Positions 8,887 through 17,717 are shown, counted from the first letter of the stretch. The stretch is 64,000 nt of DNA from Kitasatospora sp. NBC_01246 (GCF_036226505.1 NZ_CP108484.1:2790001-2854000), one strand, 5' to 3'. Numbers and translations are program-made. Notes: generated by a model from the sequence alone, not told the origin.

Positions 8887-9579
8887 TCAGACGTCGGTGA
8901 TCCGCAGGCCCGCGTGGGCCTTGTAGCGGCGGTTGACCGAGATCAGGTTGGCGACCAGGGACTCCACCTGGTGGGCGTTGCGCAGCCGGCCGGCGAAGAT
9001 GCCGCGCATCCCGGGGATCCGGGCGGCCAGCGCCTGGACCAGGTCGGTGGCGGCCCGCTCGTCGCCCAGCACCATCACGTCGGTGTCGATCCGCTCGACC
9101 GACTCGTCCTGGAGCAGCACCGCCGAGAGGTGGTGGAAGGCGGCGGTGACCCGGGAGTCCGGCAGCAGCGCGGCGGCCTGCTGGGCGGCACTGCCCTCCT
9201 CCGGCACCAGCGCGTACGCGCCCTGCTTGTCGAAGCCGAGCGGGTTGACGCAGTCCACCACGATCTTCCCGGCCAGCTCCTCGCGGAGGGCGGTGAGGGT
9301 GGCGGCGTGCCCGTCCCAGGGCACCGCGACGATCACGATGTCGCTCTCGCGCGCGGTGGTCGCGTTGTCGGCGCCGCGCACGCCGAGGCCGAGTTCGGCC
9401 GCCGAGGCCTCGGCGCGGGCCGCGTCACGGGAGCCGATGATCACCTGCTGGCCGGCCTTGGCGAGCCGGTGGGCGAGCCCCCGCCCCTGGTCGCCGGTGC
9501 CACCGAGGACACCGACCACCAGCTGCGAGACGTCCGGCAGCTCGTGGGCCGGGTTTGTCGCTGAATCGAGGGAAGTCAT
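8887..9579 (-). CDS. npdG: NADPH-dependent F420 reductase
   Basis: Transfers hydride between NADPH and the deazaflavin cofactor F420, supplying reduced F420 for oxidoreductases. 230 aa, cytoplasmic. The N-terminal Rossmann fold begins VVGVLGGTGDQGRGLAHRLA with the GxGxxG fingerprint, followed by IIGSRDAARAEA, whose Ser-Arg pair recognises the NADP 2'-phosphate. Later family segments are IVDCVNPLGFDKQG (seen as VVDCVNPL), TAAFHHLSAVLL and the C-terminal NAHQVESLVANLISVNRRYK. ATG at 9579 begins a short N-terminal lead before the Rossmann fold; the longer in-frame extension is Arg/Pro low complexity. The gene is divergent from a hypothetical gene, 47 bases apart. Confidence 0.92.
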   Translation of the reverse strand: MTSLDSATNPAHELPDVSQLVVGVLGGTGDQGRGLAHRLAKAGQQVIIGSRDAARAEASAAELGLGVRGADNATTARESDIVIVAVPWDGHAATLTALREELAGKIVVDCVNPLGFDKQGAYALVPEEGSAAQQAAALLPDSRVTAAFHHLSAVLLQDESVERIDTDVMVLGDERAATDLVQALAARIPGMRGIFAGRLRNAHQVESLVANLISVNRRYKAHAGLRITDV

Positions 9580-9626
9580 GGGCCGATCCTGCCAAACGCC
9601 CGGCCCGCCGCGACATTCTGTGGCCC

Positions 9627-10226
9627 ATGGACGAGGTGAGAGTTTCGGCACTCCGCGAGCGGCTGACCGGCACGGGCTGGCTGGAGGCGGTCGGCGGCTT
9701 CGCCGGCTCGCTGCGCCACGCCGTCTCCCGGCGCGGGGCGGGCGCGCTGCTGCTGGTCGGCACCGAGGAGTACGAGCCCTGGCACCTGGCCGCCCATCTG
9801 GACGACGAGGCGGCCTGGTCCGACGTCCCCCGGCTGGCGCCGACCCTGCTGCGGCACCGGGTGCCCGCTCGGGCGCCGGCCCATCTGGCGCACGGCCTGC
9901 GGCGGCTGACCGAGGCCGGGCGCGGGGCGACGGTGCTGGTGGTGGCGCCCACGGCGGCCGGGGCGCCACTGCTCGAACGGGTCCACGACGCGCGACGGGG
10001 CGGGGCGACCGTGCTCGCCCTGGACGGCCCCGCCGAGCGGGGCGAGCTGGCGGGGCTGGCGCACGAGCGGCTGGCGGTCGGCACCGGCGAGGAGGAGCCG
10101 TTCGACCTCGCGCAGCACCTGGTCAGCGCCGCCGCAGGGCAGGCGCCGGCCCGGCGCGGCGCGCTCGGCCGGCTGGCGGCGCTGGCCGGGCGGCTCGGCT
10201 CGGGGCCGGGGCTCAGCCGCTGGTAG
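9627..10226 (+). CDS. Hypothetical actinobacterial protein, possible nucleotide/hydrolase-like fold
   Basis: 199 residues, ATG at 9627. No family that I can name. Visible features: an N-terminal helix SALRERLTGTGWLEAVGGFA, three hydrophobic strand-like segments (GALLLVGTEEYEPWHLAAHL, ATVLVVAPTAAGAPLL, GATVLALDGPAERGEL) alternating with Ala/Arg-rich helices, as in an alpha/beta sandwich, and a C-terminus rich in Arg and Gly. No signal peptide or membrane helix. It lies between the F420 reductase (divergent) and an MFS gene in the same direction 88 bases downstream. Confidence 0.75.
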   Translation: MDEVRVSALRERLTGTGWLEAVGGFAGSLRHAVSRRGAGALLLVGTEEYEPWHLAAHLDDEAAWSDVPRLAPTLLRHRVPARAPAHLAHGLRRLTEAGRGATVLVVAPTAAGAPLLERVHDARRGGATVLALDGPAERGELAGLAHERLAVGTGEEEPFDLAQHLVSAAAGQAPARRGALGRLAALAGRLGSGPGLSRW

Positions 10227-10314
10227 CGGCGGGCGGGGAAGACGGCACCCGAGGCGGTGGGACGGGCGAAAATCCGTTGCGGCCCCGAGGGGGCGGCGCC
10301 GAGGATGGTCGTTC

Positions 10315-11646
10315 GTGAACGACGCCGAACCACCTCCGTCCGGGCGAGTCCGGACACTGCTGACCTCCCTGCGCCCCGACCTGGCACCCTGGCACTCCTC
10401 CCGGGACTTCCGGCTGCTCTGGCTCTCGGGCTGCATCACCAGCCTCGGCAGCTTCCTCACCTACGTCGCCGTGCCGATGCAGATCAAGGACCTCACCGGC
10501 TCCTCCTTCGCGGTCGGCCTGGTCGGCGCCTTCGAGCTGGTGCCGCTGATCGTCTTCGGCCTCTGGGGCGGCGCCCTGGCCGACGCGCTGGACCGGCGCA
10601 AGCTGGTGCTGTTCTCGGAGGCCGGGCTCGGCCTGCTCACCGGTCTGCTGCTGATCAACGCGCTGCTGCCGACACCGGTGCTCTGGCCGGTCTACCTGGT
10701 GGCCGCCCTGGTCGCCGCGACCGACGGCCTGCAGCGCCCGGCCCTGGACTCGCTGACCCCGCGGATCGTCCCGCACGACCAGCTGACCGCCGCTTTCGCG
10801 CTCAACTCGCTCTACCGCAACGCCGGTTCGGTGGCCGGCCCGGCGCTGGCCGGGATCATCGTGGCCTTCGCCGGGGTCCAGACCGCCTACGCGCTGGACG
10901 TGCTCACCTTCGGCGCCTCGCTGCTGCTGCTCGCCCGGATCCGCGCGGTGCCGCCGCCCACCGGCGCCGAGAAGCCGTCCGTGCGGGCCGTCCTGACCGG
11001 GGTCCGCTACGCCTGGAGCCGCAAGGACCTGCTGGGCACCTACGCGATCGACGTCTGCGCGATGCTGTTCGCCTTCCCGGTGGCGATCTTCCCCTTCCTG
11101 GCCTCGGAGCTGGGCGCCGACTGGGCGCTCGGCCCGATGTACGCGGCCTCGGCGGTGGGCGCGCTGGCGGTCTCGGCGACCAGCGGCTGGACGTCCCGGG
11201 TCCACCGGCACGGCCGGCTGCTGGTGGTGGCCGCGCTCGGCTGGGGCGCGGCGATGGCCCTGGCCGGTCTCTGCGGCGCCGTCTGGCCGGTGCTGCTCTG
11301 CCTCGCCCTGGCCGGCGGGGCCGACCAGATCAGCGGGATCGCCCGCTCGACCATGTGGAACCAGTCCATCCCCGACGAGGTGCGCGGCCGGATGGCCGGT
11401 GTCGAGCTGCTCAGCTACTCGGTCGGCCCGCAGCTCGGCCAGGTCCGGGCGGGCGGGATGGCCGGTCTGGTCGGCGTCCGGGCCTCGGTCTGGGCCGGCG
11501 GTGTGGCCTGCGTGGTCGGCGTGCTGGCGCTCGCCGCCGCGCTGCCCCGGCTGCTCTCGTACGACGACCGCACCGACCCGCACGCGGCGGCGGTGCGCGC
11601 CGAGCACGCGAAGGCCGAGGAGGCACGGGCCCGGGCGGCGGTCTGA
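10315..11646 (+). CDS. MFS exporter, EntS/MFS_3-like
   Basis: 443-residue twelve-helix transporter. After a ~30-residue cytoplasmic N-terminus, FRLLWLSGCITSLGSFLTYVA (read as FRLLWLSGCITSLG then SFLTYVA) opens helix 1; ALADALDRRKLVLF is the motif A loop; RNAGSVAGPALAGIIVAFAG is a motif C-like segment characteristic of the enterobactin-exporter/macrolide-efflux MFS_3 group. The GTG at 10315 has GAGG ~9 bases upstream. The C-terminal 30 residues are charged and cytoplasmic. Substrate unknown; no siderophore or antibiotic genes adjoin it. Confidence 0.9.
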   Translation: MNDAEPPPSGRVRTLLTSLRPDLAPWHSSRDFRLLWLSGCITSLGSFLTYVAVPMQIKDLTGSSFAVGLVGAFELVPLIVFGLWGGALADALDRRKLVLFSEAGLGLLTGLLLINALLPTPVLWPVYLVAALVAATDGLQRPALDSLTPRIVPHDQLTAAFALNSLYRNAGSVAGPALAGIIVAFAGVQTAYALDVLTFGASLLLLARIRAVPPPTGAEKPSVRAVLTGVRYAWSRKDLLGTYAIDVCAMLFAFPVAIFPFLASELGADWALGPMYAASAVGALAVSATSGWTSRVHRHGRLLVVAALGWGAAMALAGLCGAVWPVLLCLALAGGADQISGIARSTMWNQSIPDEVRGRMAGVELLSYSVGPQLGQVRAGGMAGLVGVRASVWAGGVACVVGVLALAAALPRLLSYDDRTDPHAAAVRAEHAKAEEARARAAV

Positions 11647-11746
11647 CCGGCCCGGTCCGGTGCCACGCCCCGAGAAAGTAAGTGACATAGATGGCTTGAG
11701 ACTATTACCCTGGACTCCGTTGACGTCCGGCGAGCGGAGGGTGGCC

Positions 11747-12415
11747 ATGCTGGAGATCACGGCGGAGAACGTCGTACGGAGCTGGGTGGACGGCTGGGTC
11801 GTGTCGCGGTCGGCCGCGCCGCCGATCGTGGAGCCCTGGGGCTACACCGTCGACGTCGGCCTCACCGACCACGTGACCCGGCACGTCCTGGACGCCACCG
11901 GGGACGCCGTACGGGAGGCCGACGTCCGCAAGGTCGCCGGCGCGGTGCGCGCCCGGGGGACGTGGCTCAAGGTCTTCGCGGATCCCGCCGTCATCGCCCC
12001 CTGGCTCGGACCCGACTGGTGGGTCGACGACGAGCCGGCCTTCCTGATGACCGTCCGGCTGACCCCCGCCCCCGGGCTCACCGCCCCCGCGGGCTACCGC
12101 CTGCGCACCTGGGCCCGCGGCGAGGTCGTCCGCGCCCTGGTCACCGCCGAGGACGGCGCACTGGCGGCCCGCGGCCAGATCGGCGTCTGCGGCGCGACCG
12201 CCGTCGCGGACCAGATCGAGACCTCCGCCGAGCACCGCCGCAAGGGCCTCGGCTCACTGGTCATGCGGGCGCTGGCGGGCGCGGCGCACGACCGGGGCGC
12301 CCAGACCGGGGTGCTGGCCGGGACGCCGGACGGGCGCGCGCTGTACAGCACGCTGGGCTGGCGGGTGCTCGCCCCGCTGACCAGCGCCAAGTACGTCGGC
12401 CCGCAGGGCGCCTGA
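11747..12415 (+). CDS. GNAT-family N-acetyltransferase
   Basis: 222 residues. The C-terminal half carries the acetyl-CoA pyrophosphate-binding signature HRRKGLGSLVMRAL (R/QxxGxG/A) and the late YSTLGWRVL segment of GNAT enzymes. The N-terminal half is less conserved and may recognise the acceptor, which is unknown. ATG at 11747 has GGAGG six bases upstream. The 100 bases before it include an unusually AT-rich island (11673-11708) that probably holds the promoter. A hairpin follows the gene. Confidence 0.85.
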   Translation: MLEITAENVVRSWVDGWVVSRSAAPPIVEPWGYTVDVGLTDHVTRHVLDATGDAVREADVRKVAGAVRARGTWLKVFADPAVIAPWLGPDWWVDDEPAFLMTVRLTPAPGLTAPAGYRLRTWARGEVVRALVTAEDGALAARGQIGVCGATAVADQIETSAEHRRKGLGSLVMRALAGAAHDRGAQTGVLAGTPDGRALYSTLGWRVLAPLTSAKYVGPQGA

Positions 12416-12422
12416 CACGGCG

Positions 12423-12459
12423 CCGCCCCTGCCCCGCCGCGGTGGCGGGCCAGGGGCGG
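12423..12459. terminator. Bidirectional terminator hairpin
   Basis: Stem of 16 positions with one mismatch (CCGCCCCTG.CCCGCC type arms) and loop GCGGT, between the convergent GNAT gene and the small minus-strand gene. Confidence 0.6.
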
Positions 12460-12478
12460 GGCAGCGCCGGTCGCGGGG

Positions 12479-12703
12479 TCAGCCCTCGGTCGGCCGTCCG
12501 TCGAAGCGCTCGTCGTCGTTCTTCCACTCCCGGTTGCGCTCCTCGGCGGTCTCCAGCGCGTGGGCCGCCTCCTCACGGCTGGCGTACGGGCCGAGACGGT
12601 CCTTGGCGGGGCACTCCGGCCCCTCCTCCACCTTGGCGTGCTTGATGCAGTAGAACCACTCGCCCGGCAGTCCGGTCGGCTTGCGGTGGAATCCCAGGGG
12701 CAT
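12479..12703 (-). CDS. Small conserved hypothetical protein with Cys/His pair
   Basis: 74 residues. N-terminus [20 protein letters not shown] continues with [13 protein letters not shown], giving Cys-x2-His followed by a Cys 11 residues on, possibly a small metal site, then a helix [20 protein letters not shown] and a charged tail. Proteins of this size and pattern recur in streptomycetes as unnamed hypotheticals; I assign no function. ATG at 12703 has GGGAG eight bases upstream and is better placed than the GTG at 12712. Confidence 0.75.
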   Translation of the reverse strand: MPLGFHRKPTGLPGEWFYCIKHAKVEEGPECPAKDRLGPYASREEAAHALETAEERNREWKNDDERFDGRPTEG

Positions 12704-12795
12704 GGCGGTCACTCCCGTTCGATGGGCCTGTCGTCACTGATCATCGCGCGCGGCCGCCCGTCCCGCACACCCCCGGAGGGCCGGGGACCGGCGGA

Positions 12796-12811
12796 TAGAC
12801 TCGCGACCATG
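12796..12811 (+). promoter_or_regulatory. Leaderless promoter of map
   Basis: -10 hexamer TAGACT (12796-12801) sits exactly seven bases before the ATG at 12809 and no ribosome binding site is present, so transcription and translation probably start together. Confidence 0.5.
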
Positions 12812-13654
12812 GCTCTCGTACCCGGCATCCAGTCCCCCACCCGCAAGGTCCCGGCGCACATCGCTCGCCCCGAGTACGTCGGACGGCCCGCGCCGGCGCC
12901 GTACACCGGGCCCGAGGTGCAGACCGCCGAGACCATCGAGAAGATGCGGATCGCGAGCCGGATCGCCGCCCGGGCGATGGCGGAGGCCGCCAAGCTGATC
13001 GCGCCGGGCGTCACCACCGACGCGCTGGACGCCGTCGCCCACACCTACATGTGCGACCACGGGGCCTACCCGTCCGACCTCGGCTACCGGGGCTTCCCCA
13101 AGTCGATCTGCACCTCGATCAACGAGGTGATCTGCCACGGCATCCCCGACTCGACCGTGCTGCAGGACGGGGACATCGTCAACATCGACGCCACCGCGTA
13201 CATCCACGGGGTGCACGGCGACCTCAACGCCACCTACCTCTGCGGCGACGTGGACGAGGAGTCCCGGCTGCTGGTGGAGCGCACCCGGGAGTCGCTCGCC
13301 CGGGCGATCAAGGCGGTCAAGCCCGGCCGGCAGATCAACGTGATCGGCCGGGTCATCGAGTCCTACGCGAAGCGCTTCGACTACGGCGTGGTGCGGGACT
13401 TCACCGGGCACGGCATCAACACGTCGTTCCACTCCGGCCTGATCGTCCCGCACTACGACAGCGAGCGGGCCACCGAGGTGATCAAGCCGGGGATGACCTT
13501 CACCATCGAGCCGATGCTGACCCTGGGCACCTACGACTACGAGATCTGGGCCGACGGCTGGACGGTCGTCACCAAGGACCGCAAGCGGACCGCCCAGTTC
13601 GAGCACACGCTGGTCGTCACCGCCGACGGCGCCGAGGTCCTCACCCTGCCGTAG
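12809..13654 (+). CDS. map: Type I methionine aminopeptidase
   Basis: Removes the initiator methionine from nascent proteins; cytoplasmic dinuclear metallopeptidase of the pita-bread fold. 281 aa. The five metal ligands are visible: Asp in [10 protein letters not shown], Asp in HGDLNATY, His in FTGHGI, Glu in FTIEPML and Glu in QFEHT. The substrate-site [15 protein letters not shown] is also intact. The ~40-residue N-terminal extension [20 protein letters not shown] is the linker found in actinobacterial type Ic enzymes. No Shine-Dalgarno sequence; see the leaderless promoter just upstream. Confidence 0.95.
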   Translation: MALVPGIQSPTRKVPAHIARPEYVGRPAPAPYTGPEVQTAETIEKMRIASRIAARAMAEAAKLIAPGVTTDALDAVAHTYMCDHGAYPSDLGYRGFPKSICTSINEVICHGIPDSTVLQDGDIVNIDATAYIHGVHGDLNATYLCGDVDEESRLLVERTRESLARAIKAVKPGRQINVIGRVIESYAKRFDYGVVRDFTGHGINTSFHSGLIVPHYDSERATEVIKPGMTFTIEPMLTLGTYDYEIWADGWTVVTKDRKRTAQFEHTLVVTADGAEVLTLP

Positions 13655-13676
13655 CCCGCTCCCCCGGGTGGGCGCG

Positions 13677-14378
13677 CTAGCCGATCAGCCACTGCTCCTC
13701 GGCGACCGCGCCCACCTCGGTGCAGGCGTCGGTGAGCACGTCCAGGACGCGCAGCGGATCCGGCAGCGGCTGCTCGGGCCCGCGGAGCCAGCGCACCTGC
13801 GAGCCGTCCGGCAGCGCGGCCGGCGGCAGCAGGGTGTACGAGCCGCGGCAGTGCCAGCGCAGACCGGGGTGCTCGGACATGGTGTCCGGCGTGGAGTCCA
13901 GCGCGCTCGGCCACCACTCGTCCTCGTCCACCGGGGTGCCCCTGGTGGACGTGAAGAAGAGGTAGCGGTCCTCGCCGACGGCGGCCACCGGACCCTCGAC
14001 GCCCAGCGCCGCGAGCCGCTCCAGCGCCAGCCGGCCGGCCTCGGCCGGGACGTCCAGGACGTCGTGGGCACGGCCGGTGGCGGTGATGAAGTTGGCCAGT
14101 GGGTCCCGCGAGAGCCAGCGGGCGACCTGCTCCGGCTCGGTGGTCGCCTGGCTCTGCCAGGCGAAGGAGACCGGGTGCTGCGCGGGGGCCGGACAGGCCA
14201 CCCGGTCGCAGGAACAGCGGTAGCCGGCCGGATGGGCGGCGGGTGCGAGCGGGAAGCCGGCGCGCACGGCGCCCAGCAGCTGATCCAGTCTGGCGGCGGG
14301 GCTGTCCGCGTCGGCCGACCGGGCCCGCTGACGTTCACGCTTCTGCCACCAGGTCGTCCACCTGCTGCCGGCTTCCAT
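13677..14378 (-). CDS. Stand-alone bifunctional DNA primase/polymerase (Prim-Pol)-domain protein
   Basis: 233 residues resembling the N-terminal Prim-Pol domain of archaeal/plasmid primases, without a helicase or C-terminal primase part. Recognisable segments: RLDQLLGAVRAGFPLAPAA, the Cys-rich GYRCSCDRVACPAPAQHP (candidate zinc site), VARWLSRDPLANFITATG, DVLDVPAEAGRLALERL (the DVD/DxD catalytic acidic pair is reduced to DVLDVP), and LRWHCRGSYTLLPPA near the end. Similar small proteins occur throughout streptomycete chromosomes; their role is not established as far as I know. ATG at 14378 with GGAAGGGG six bases upstream. Confidence 0.75.
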   Translation of the reverse strand: MEAGSRWTTWWQKRERQRARSADADSPAARLDQLLGAVRAGFPLAPAAHPAGYRCSCDRVACPAPAQHPVSFAWQSQATTEPEQVARWLSRDPLANFITATGRAHDVLDVPAEAGRLALERLAALGVEGPVAAVGEDRYLFFTSTRGTPVDEDEWWPSALDSTPDTMSEHPGLRWHCRGSYTLLPPAALPDGSQVRWLRGPEQPLPDPLRVLDVLTDACTEVGAVAEEQWLIG

Positions 14379-14831
14379 CGGGCCCCTTCCGCGCATTGCC
14401 GTGCCTGGTGTGACACAGCATTCGACGTACCACTCCGACGCAACGCACAGCGCCCCCCGCTGCTTCCCGGGACGGTGCTCGGCCCTGCTGTCCGCGCCCC
14501 GTCGGCCGGAGCCGGGGTTGCCGGACGGCCGACGCCCGGGTCACGGCACGGAGTCGCGGCAGTACAGAGACTGCGGCTCGGCGGCCCGGCGGGCACACCG
14601 CTGTGCGCCTCACCCGGCCCGTACGGGGCCCGCTGACCCGGGTGAACCCCGAGGGCGTAACAGGAAGGATAAGGGTGCGCGGGCCCTTCGGATGACCGGG
14701 GGCGGTGCCTCTCCGGTCACACTCCCGGCACCCGGCCCTCACAGTGCCTCCCCGCGCCGCCGTACCGCCCCGCCCGCGGTCGGCCACCGGTCGCCCGCCG
14801 GTCCGCCGCGGCGGGGTGAGACCCTGGTGGG
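14379..14831. other. Intergenic stretch with no recognisable gene
   Basis: 453 bases between the Prim-Pol gene (leftward) and a small gene (rightward). Open frames here are Arg/Pro-rich shadows without ribosome binding sites. It must hold the promoters of both neighbours; I see only weak -10-like GGATAAGGGT (14667-14676) and a CACCCGG/CCGGGTG inverted repeat (14610-14643). Confidence 0.5.
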
Positions 14832-15062
14832 GTGAAGAGCGCGGACACCGAATTCGTCGGCGGCCCCCTGGACGGCCGGATCCTCCCGATCCCGTTGGGG
14901 CCGATGTACGGCGTGCCCAAGACCTACAAGGTGCCGGTCCCCGCGCACGGGGAGACTCCCGCGCGCACACTGGTGTACGTCCGGGTCAAGGAGCAGCGGG
15001 GCCTCCGCTGGTTCTGGCGCTACGAGTACGACGAGACGGCCACCGCCCGCACCTCCGGGTGA
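14832..15062 (+). CDS. Small hypothetical protein with GGPLDGR motif
   Basis: 76 residues starting with FVGGPLDGRILPIPLG close to the N-terminus, followed by a Tyr/Trp-rich strand region (LVYVRVKEQRGLRWFWRYEYDE). The GGPLDGR start is shared by small phage-like and actinobacterial proteins of unknown role. GTG at 14832 follows GGTGG. It is 26 bases upstream of another small gene. Confidence 0.65.
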   Translation: MKSADTEFVGGPLDGRILPIPLGPMYGVPKTYKVPVPAHGETPARTLVYVRVKEQRGLRWFWRYEYDETATARTSG

Positions 15063-15088
15063 CGGCCGCTCCCCCCGGGAGGACGGCG

Positions 15089-15289
15089 ATGGCGAAGACC
15101 GTACGGACCCGCACCCGGCGCCGGCCGCAGGCCGTGACGCAGCACAACCGGCAGGTCGCGGTGGTCACCGCCGCCCTGCTGGTGGTGGTCAGCCTCTACA
15201 GCGCGGCGCTCGGGCCGAACGCCTGGCTCTGGTTCGGCTGGACGGTGCTGCTGCTCGCCTGCGTGGCACTGTTCGCCGTCCGCGGCTGA
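15089..15289 (+). CDS. Small membrane protein, two hydrophobic segments
   Basis: 66 residues: strongly basic N-terminus (AKTVRTRTRRRPQAV), then VVTAALLVVVSLYSAAL and WFGWTVLLLACVALFAV. By the positive-inside rule both ends are cytoplasmic. GGGAGGA at 15077-15083 fixes the ATG at 15089. No known family. Convergent with the PadR regulator gene. Confidence 0.7.
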   Translation: MAKTVRTRTRRRPQAVTQHNRQVAVVTAALLVVVSLYSAALGPNAWLWFGWTVLLLACVALFAVRG

Positions 15290-15328
15290 GCGGCGGCACC
15301 GTCCGCCGTTCCCGCCCCCCTCGGGCCG

Positions 15329-16000
15329 TCAGGCATCCTCGGCGAGGATCAGGTAGAGCTTCTTGCGGGCCTCGTTGAGCACCGCGAGGCCCTTGGCGCG
15401 CTGCGCCTCCGTCCCCGTCGCCACCACCTGCCGGATCGCCTGGTCGACCGCACCGAGCGCCTGGCCCACCTCGTGGACGGCCTCCCAGTCGACCTCCCGG
15501 CCGGCCTCCGCCCACGGCTCGGCGGGCCCGGCCTCGGCCTCGGCCCGGCCGGACTCGGTCAGCGAGACCAGTCGCTTGCCGCCCACCTCCTCGGCGGTGA
15601 TCAGGCCCTCCTCCTCCAGCAGTTGGAGGTTGGGGTAGATCGAGCCCGGGCTCGGCCGCCAGGCCCCGCCCGTCCGCTCGGCGATCTCCGCGATCATCTC
15701 GTAGCCGTGCATCGGCCGTTCCTTGAGCAGCGCGAGCAGCGAGGCCCGCACGTCCCCGCGCCGGGCCCGCCCGCCGCGCCGGCCGCGCGGACCGTGCCCG
15801 CGCCCGCCGTGCCCGCCGAAGCCGTGGCCGAACGGCCCGCCCGGCGGCCGCCCGGGACCGCCGCCGAACGGCGGCCCGAACGCGCCGAACGCCCCACGGC
15901 CCTCTCCGCCCTCACCGGGGAACTCCCCGAACTCCGGGCCCCGCCCGCGGCGCCGACCGCCGCGCGGACCCTCTTTCCCGAATCGCGTTCCAGAGCGCAT
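15329..16000 (-). CDS. PadR-family transcriptional regulator with Gly/Arg-rich N-terminal extension
   Basis: 223 residues. Residues ~85-175 are a PadR winged helix (VRASLLALLKERPMHGYEMI, then GGAWRPSPGSIYPNLQLLEE as the recognition helix and wing, then GLITAEEVGGKRLVSLTESG). The C-terminal helices mediate dimerisation. The first ~80 residues are almost entirely Gly, Pro, Arg, Phe and His, an extended disordered tail. ATG at 16000 is fixed by a textbook AGGAGGTGAGCGCG spacing. A CGATATATCG palindrome upstream suggests autoregulation. Its target is probably itself and a transporter elsewhere. Confidence 0.9.
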   Translation of the reverse strand: MRSGTRFGKEGPRGGRRRGRGPEFGEFPGEGGEGRGAFGAFGPPFGGGPGRPPGGPFGHGFGGHGGRGHGPRGRRGGRARRGDVRASLLALLKERPMHGYEMIAEIAERTGGAWRPSPGSIYPNLQLLEEEGLITAEEVGGKRLVSLTESGRAEAEAGPAEPWAEAGREVDWEAVHEVGQALGAVDQAIRQVVATGTEAQRAKGLAVLNEARKKLYLILAEDA

Positions 16001-16041
16001 CGCGCTCACCTCCTGTGGATCGGACAGCATTCACGTCACTG

Positions 16042-16095
16042 TCTCAATAGCTCGACGATATATCGCTGACTATCGCTCGTCAATCGTTGCCGAGT
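16042..16095. promoter_or_regulatory. PadR-type operator region
   Basis: Perfect palindrome CGATATATCG (16056-16065) flanked by further ATCG/CGAT half-sites (GACTATCGCTC, AATCG). AT-rich in an otherwise GC-rich intergenic, about 55-90 bases upstream of the PadR start. The rest of 16001-16406 has no gene. Confidence 0.6.
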
Positions 16096-16406
16096 GGGTC
16101 GCGCGTGTTTGCGGCCGGCCGGGACGGGCCACCGCCGCCGGGACGTCTCCCGGCGCGCTGCCGACCGGTCGCCGTGGGGCCGGGCCGGACCGGGCCGGTG
16201 AACGGACGGCACTGTCACGGGAGTCGGGGCGGCCGGTACCGGTCGCGGGCGGCCCGCCGGTGGTGAACCCGGGCCGGTGCGGGGGCCGTCAACCGTGGTG
16301 TCGGCCCTCCGGGCCGGCCGGTTCGGCCCCGCTCGCCGTGGGCGCGCGGGGCCGAACGACGGCTCACCCCGGTCAGACGGCTGACCGATGCCCAGGAGGT
16401 CCGCGC

Positions 16407-17702
16407 ATGGCACCGAAGAAACCCGTGAAGGTCCTGCTCGGAAGCACGACGCTGGCCTGTCTCAGCGCCGGCGTGATCGCGGTCGCCGGCGTGGCGTCCG
16501 GGACGGAGGGGACGGGGGCGACCGCCTCCGTCGCGGCGGTCGGCAAGGCCCGCCCGGCCCTGACGTTCAGCAGCCTGGACGGCCCCGTCACCCCGGAGGA
16601 GATCAAGTCCTTCACCGCGTACATCAAGACGCTCACGCCGGCCGCCGACAACATCGGCAACCAGTGGGCCCAGGGCCACAGCGGCGAGGACACCAAGGCG
16701 ATGGGCCTGGTGTACGAGGTCTCCGCCGACCGCGCGATCCTCGACCGGATGATCGTCTTCTGCGACGCCGTCCTCTCCGAGCGCAACGACCTGGCCAAGC
16801 GCCCGGTCGGGCAGCACGTGCTCTGGACCGGCAAGGTCGACCCCGCCTGGCCCAACGACGTCACCACCAAGCCCGTCGGCACCGGCGGCGAGCAGGGCGA
16901 CCCGGTGGGCCACCTCGCCAACTGCGCCCGGCTGATCCTGCGGACGCCGGCGCTCTGGCAGACGCCGGTGACCACCGGCGACCCGCACGGGTACGGCGCC
17001 ACCTACCTCGACCGGGCCAAGCGGTTCGTCGCCGAGGCGGACACCGCCGTCGACCGGCACATCCTCGCCCGGCTGCTGGACGTCTCCAAGGGCAACCGCC
17101 AGTACTTCGCCGCGGACTCGCCCTACAAGGGCGGCCAGCCGGTGCCGTGGAACCAGCAGATGATGTTCGACTACGCCTTCCAGAACCTGGCGATCGCCCA
17201 CCAGCTCCTCGGCGACGACCCGAAGCGGGTCAAGCGGTACGACGCCCTGGTGCAGAGCAGCGTCGACTGGTTCTTCTCCTCGGTGCGCACCTACACCGAC
17301 CACGCCGGCAGGCCCGCCTACGACTGGGGGTACGCCCCGGCGACCAACGGCAAGGAGGACAACAACCACGGCAGCCTGGACTGCGCGGGCCTGTACCGGG
17401 CCTACCTGTCCGGCCGCTACAAGATCACCCCGGCCATGCTGGCCCCGCTCGCGAACACCTTCGTGGACGTGATGAGCAAGCCGCCGCACCACTACGCGGG
17501 CAAGATCGACGGCACCGACGGCGCCGGGAACAGCGCGCCCACCGACTACGTCCGCAGCGGCTGGCTGCTGATGGCCGAGTTCCGGCCCGACGCCTACCAG
17601 AAGCTGATGAACGCCAACTTCCCCAAGCGGACCACCACGGCGGACGACCAGTTCTCGCGCGCCCTGATGCTCAAGAGCCGGCGCCACAAGACGCAGGGCT
17701 GA
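16407..17702 (+). CDS. Secreted alpha/alpha-toroid protein, alginate-lyase-like
   Basis: 431 residues with an N-terminal Sec signal (KKPVKVLLGSTTLACL then SAGVIAVAGVASG). The mature part is helix-rich with motifs such as NIGNQWAQGHSGEDTKAMG, LANCARLILRTPALWQ, QQMMFDYAFQNLAIAHQLLG and KEDNNHGSLDCAGLYRAYLS. This recurring pattern of paired helices with conserved aromatic and His/Asp residues resembles the (alpha/alpha) toroid of polysaccharide lyases and related glycosidases. A catalytic assignment is not possible by eye. AGGAGGT at 16394-16400 sets the ATG. It stands alone between a PadR gene and an ACT-domain gene and is followed by a hairpin. Confidence 0.75.
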   Translation: MAPKKPVKVLLGSTTLACLSAGVIAVAGVASGTEGTGATASVAAVGKARPALTFSSLDGPVTPEEIKSFTAYIKTLTPAADNIGNQWAQGHSGEDTKAMGLVYEVSADRAILDRMIVFCDAVLSERNDLAKRPVGQHVLWTGKVDPAWPNDVTTKPVGTGGEQGDPVGHLANCARLILRTPALWQTPVTTGDPHGYGATYLDRAKRFVAEADTAVDRHILARLLDVSKGNRQYFAADSPYKGGQPVPWNQQMMFDYAFQNLAIAHQLLGDDPKRVKRYDALVQSSVDWFFSSVRTYTDHAGRPAYDWGYAPATNGKEDNNHGSLDCAGLYRAYLSGRYKITPAMLAPLANTFVDVMSKPPHHYAGKIDGTDGAGNSAPTDYVRSGWLLMAEFRPDAYQKLMNANFPKRTTTADDQFSRALMLKSRRHKTQG

Positions 17703-17717
17703 CCGGGGGCCGGGCCC

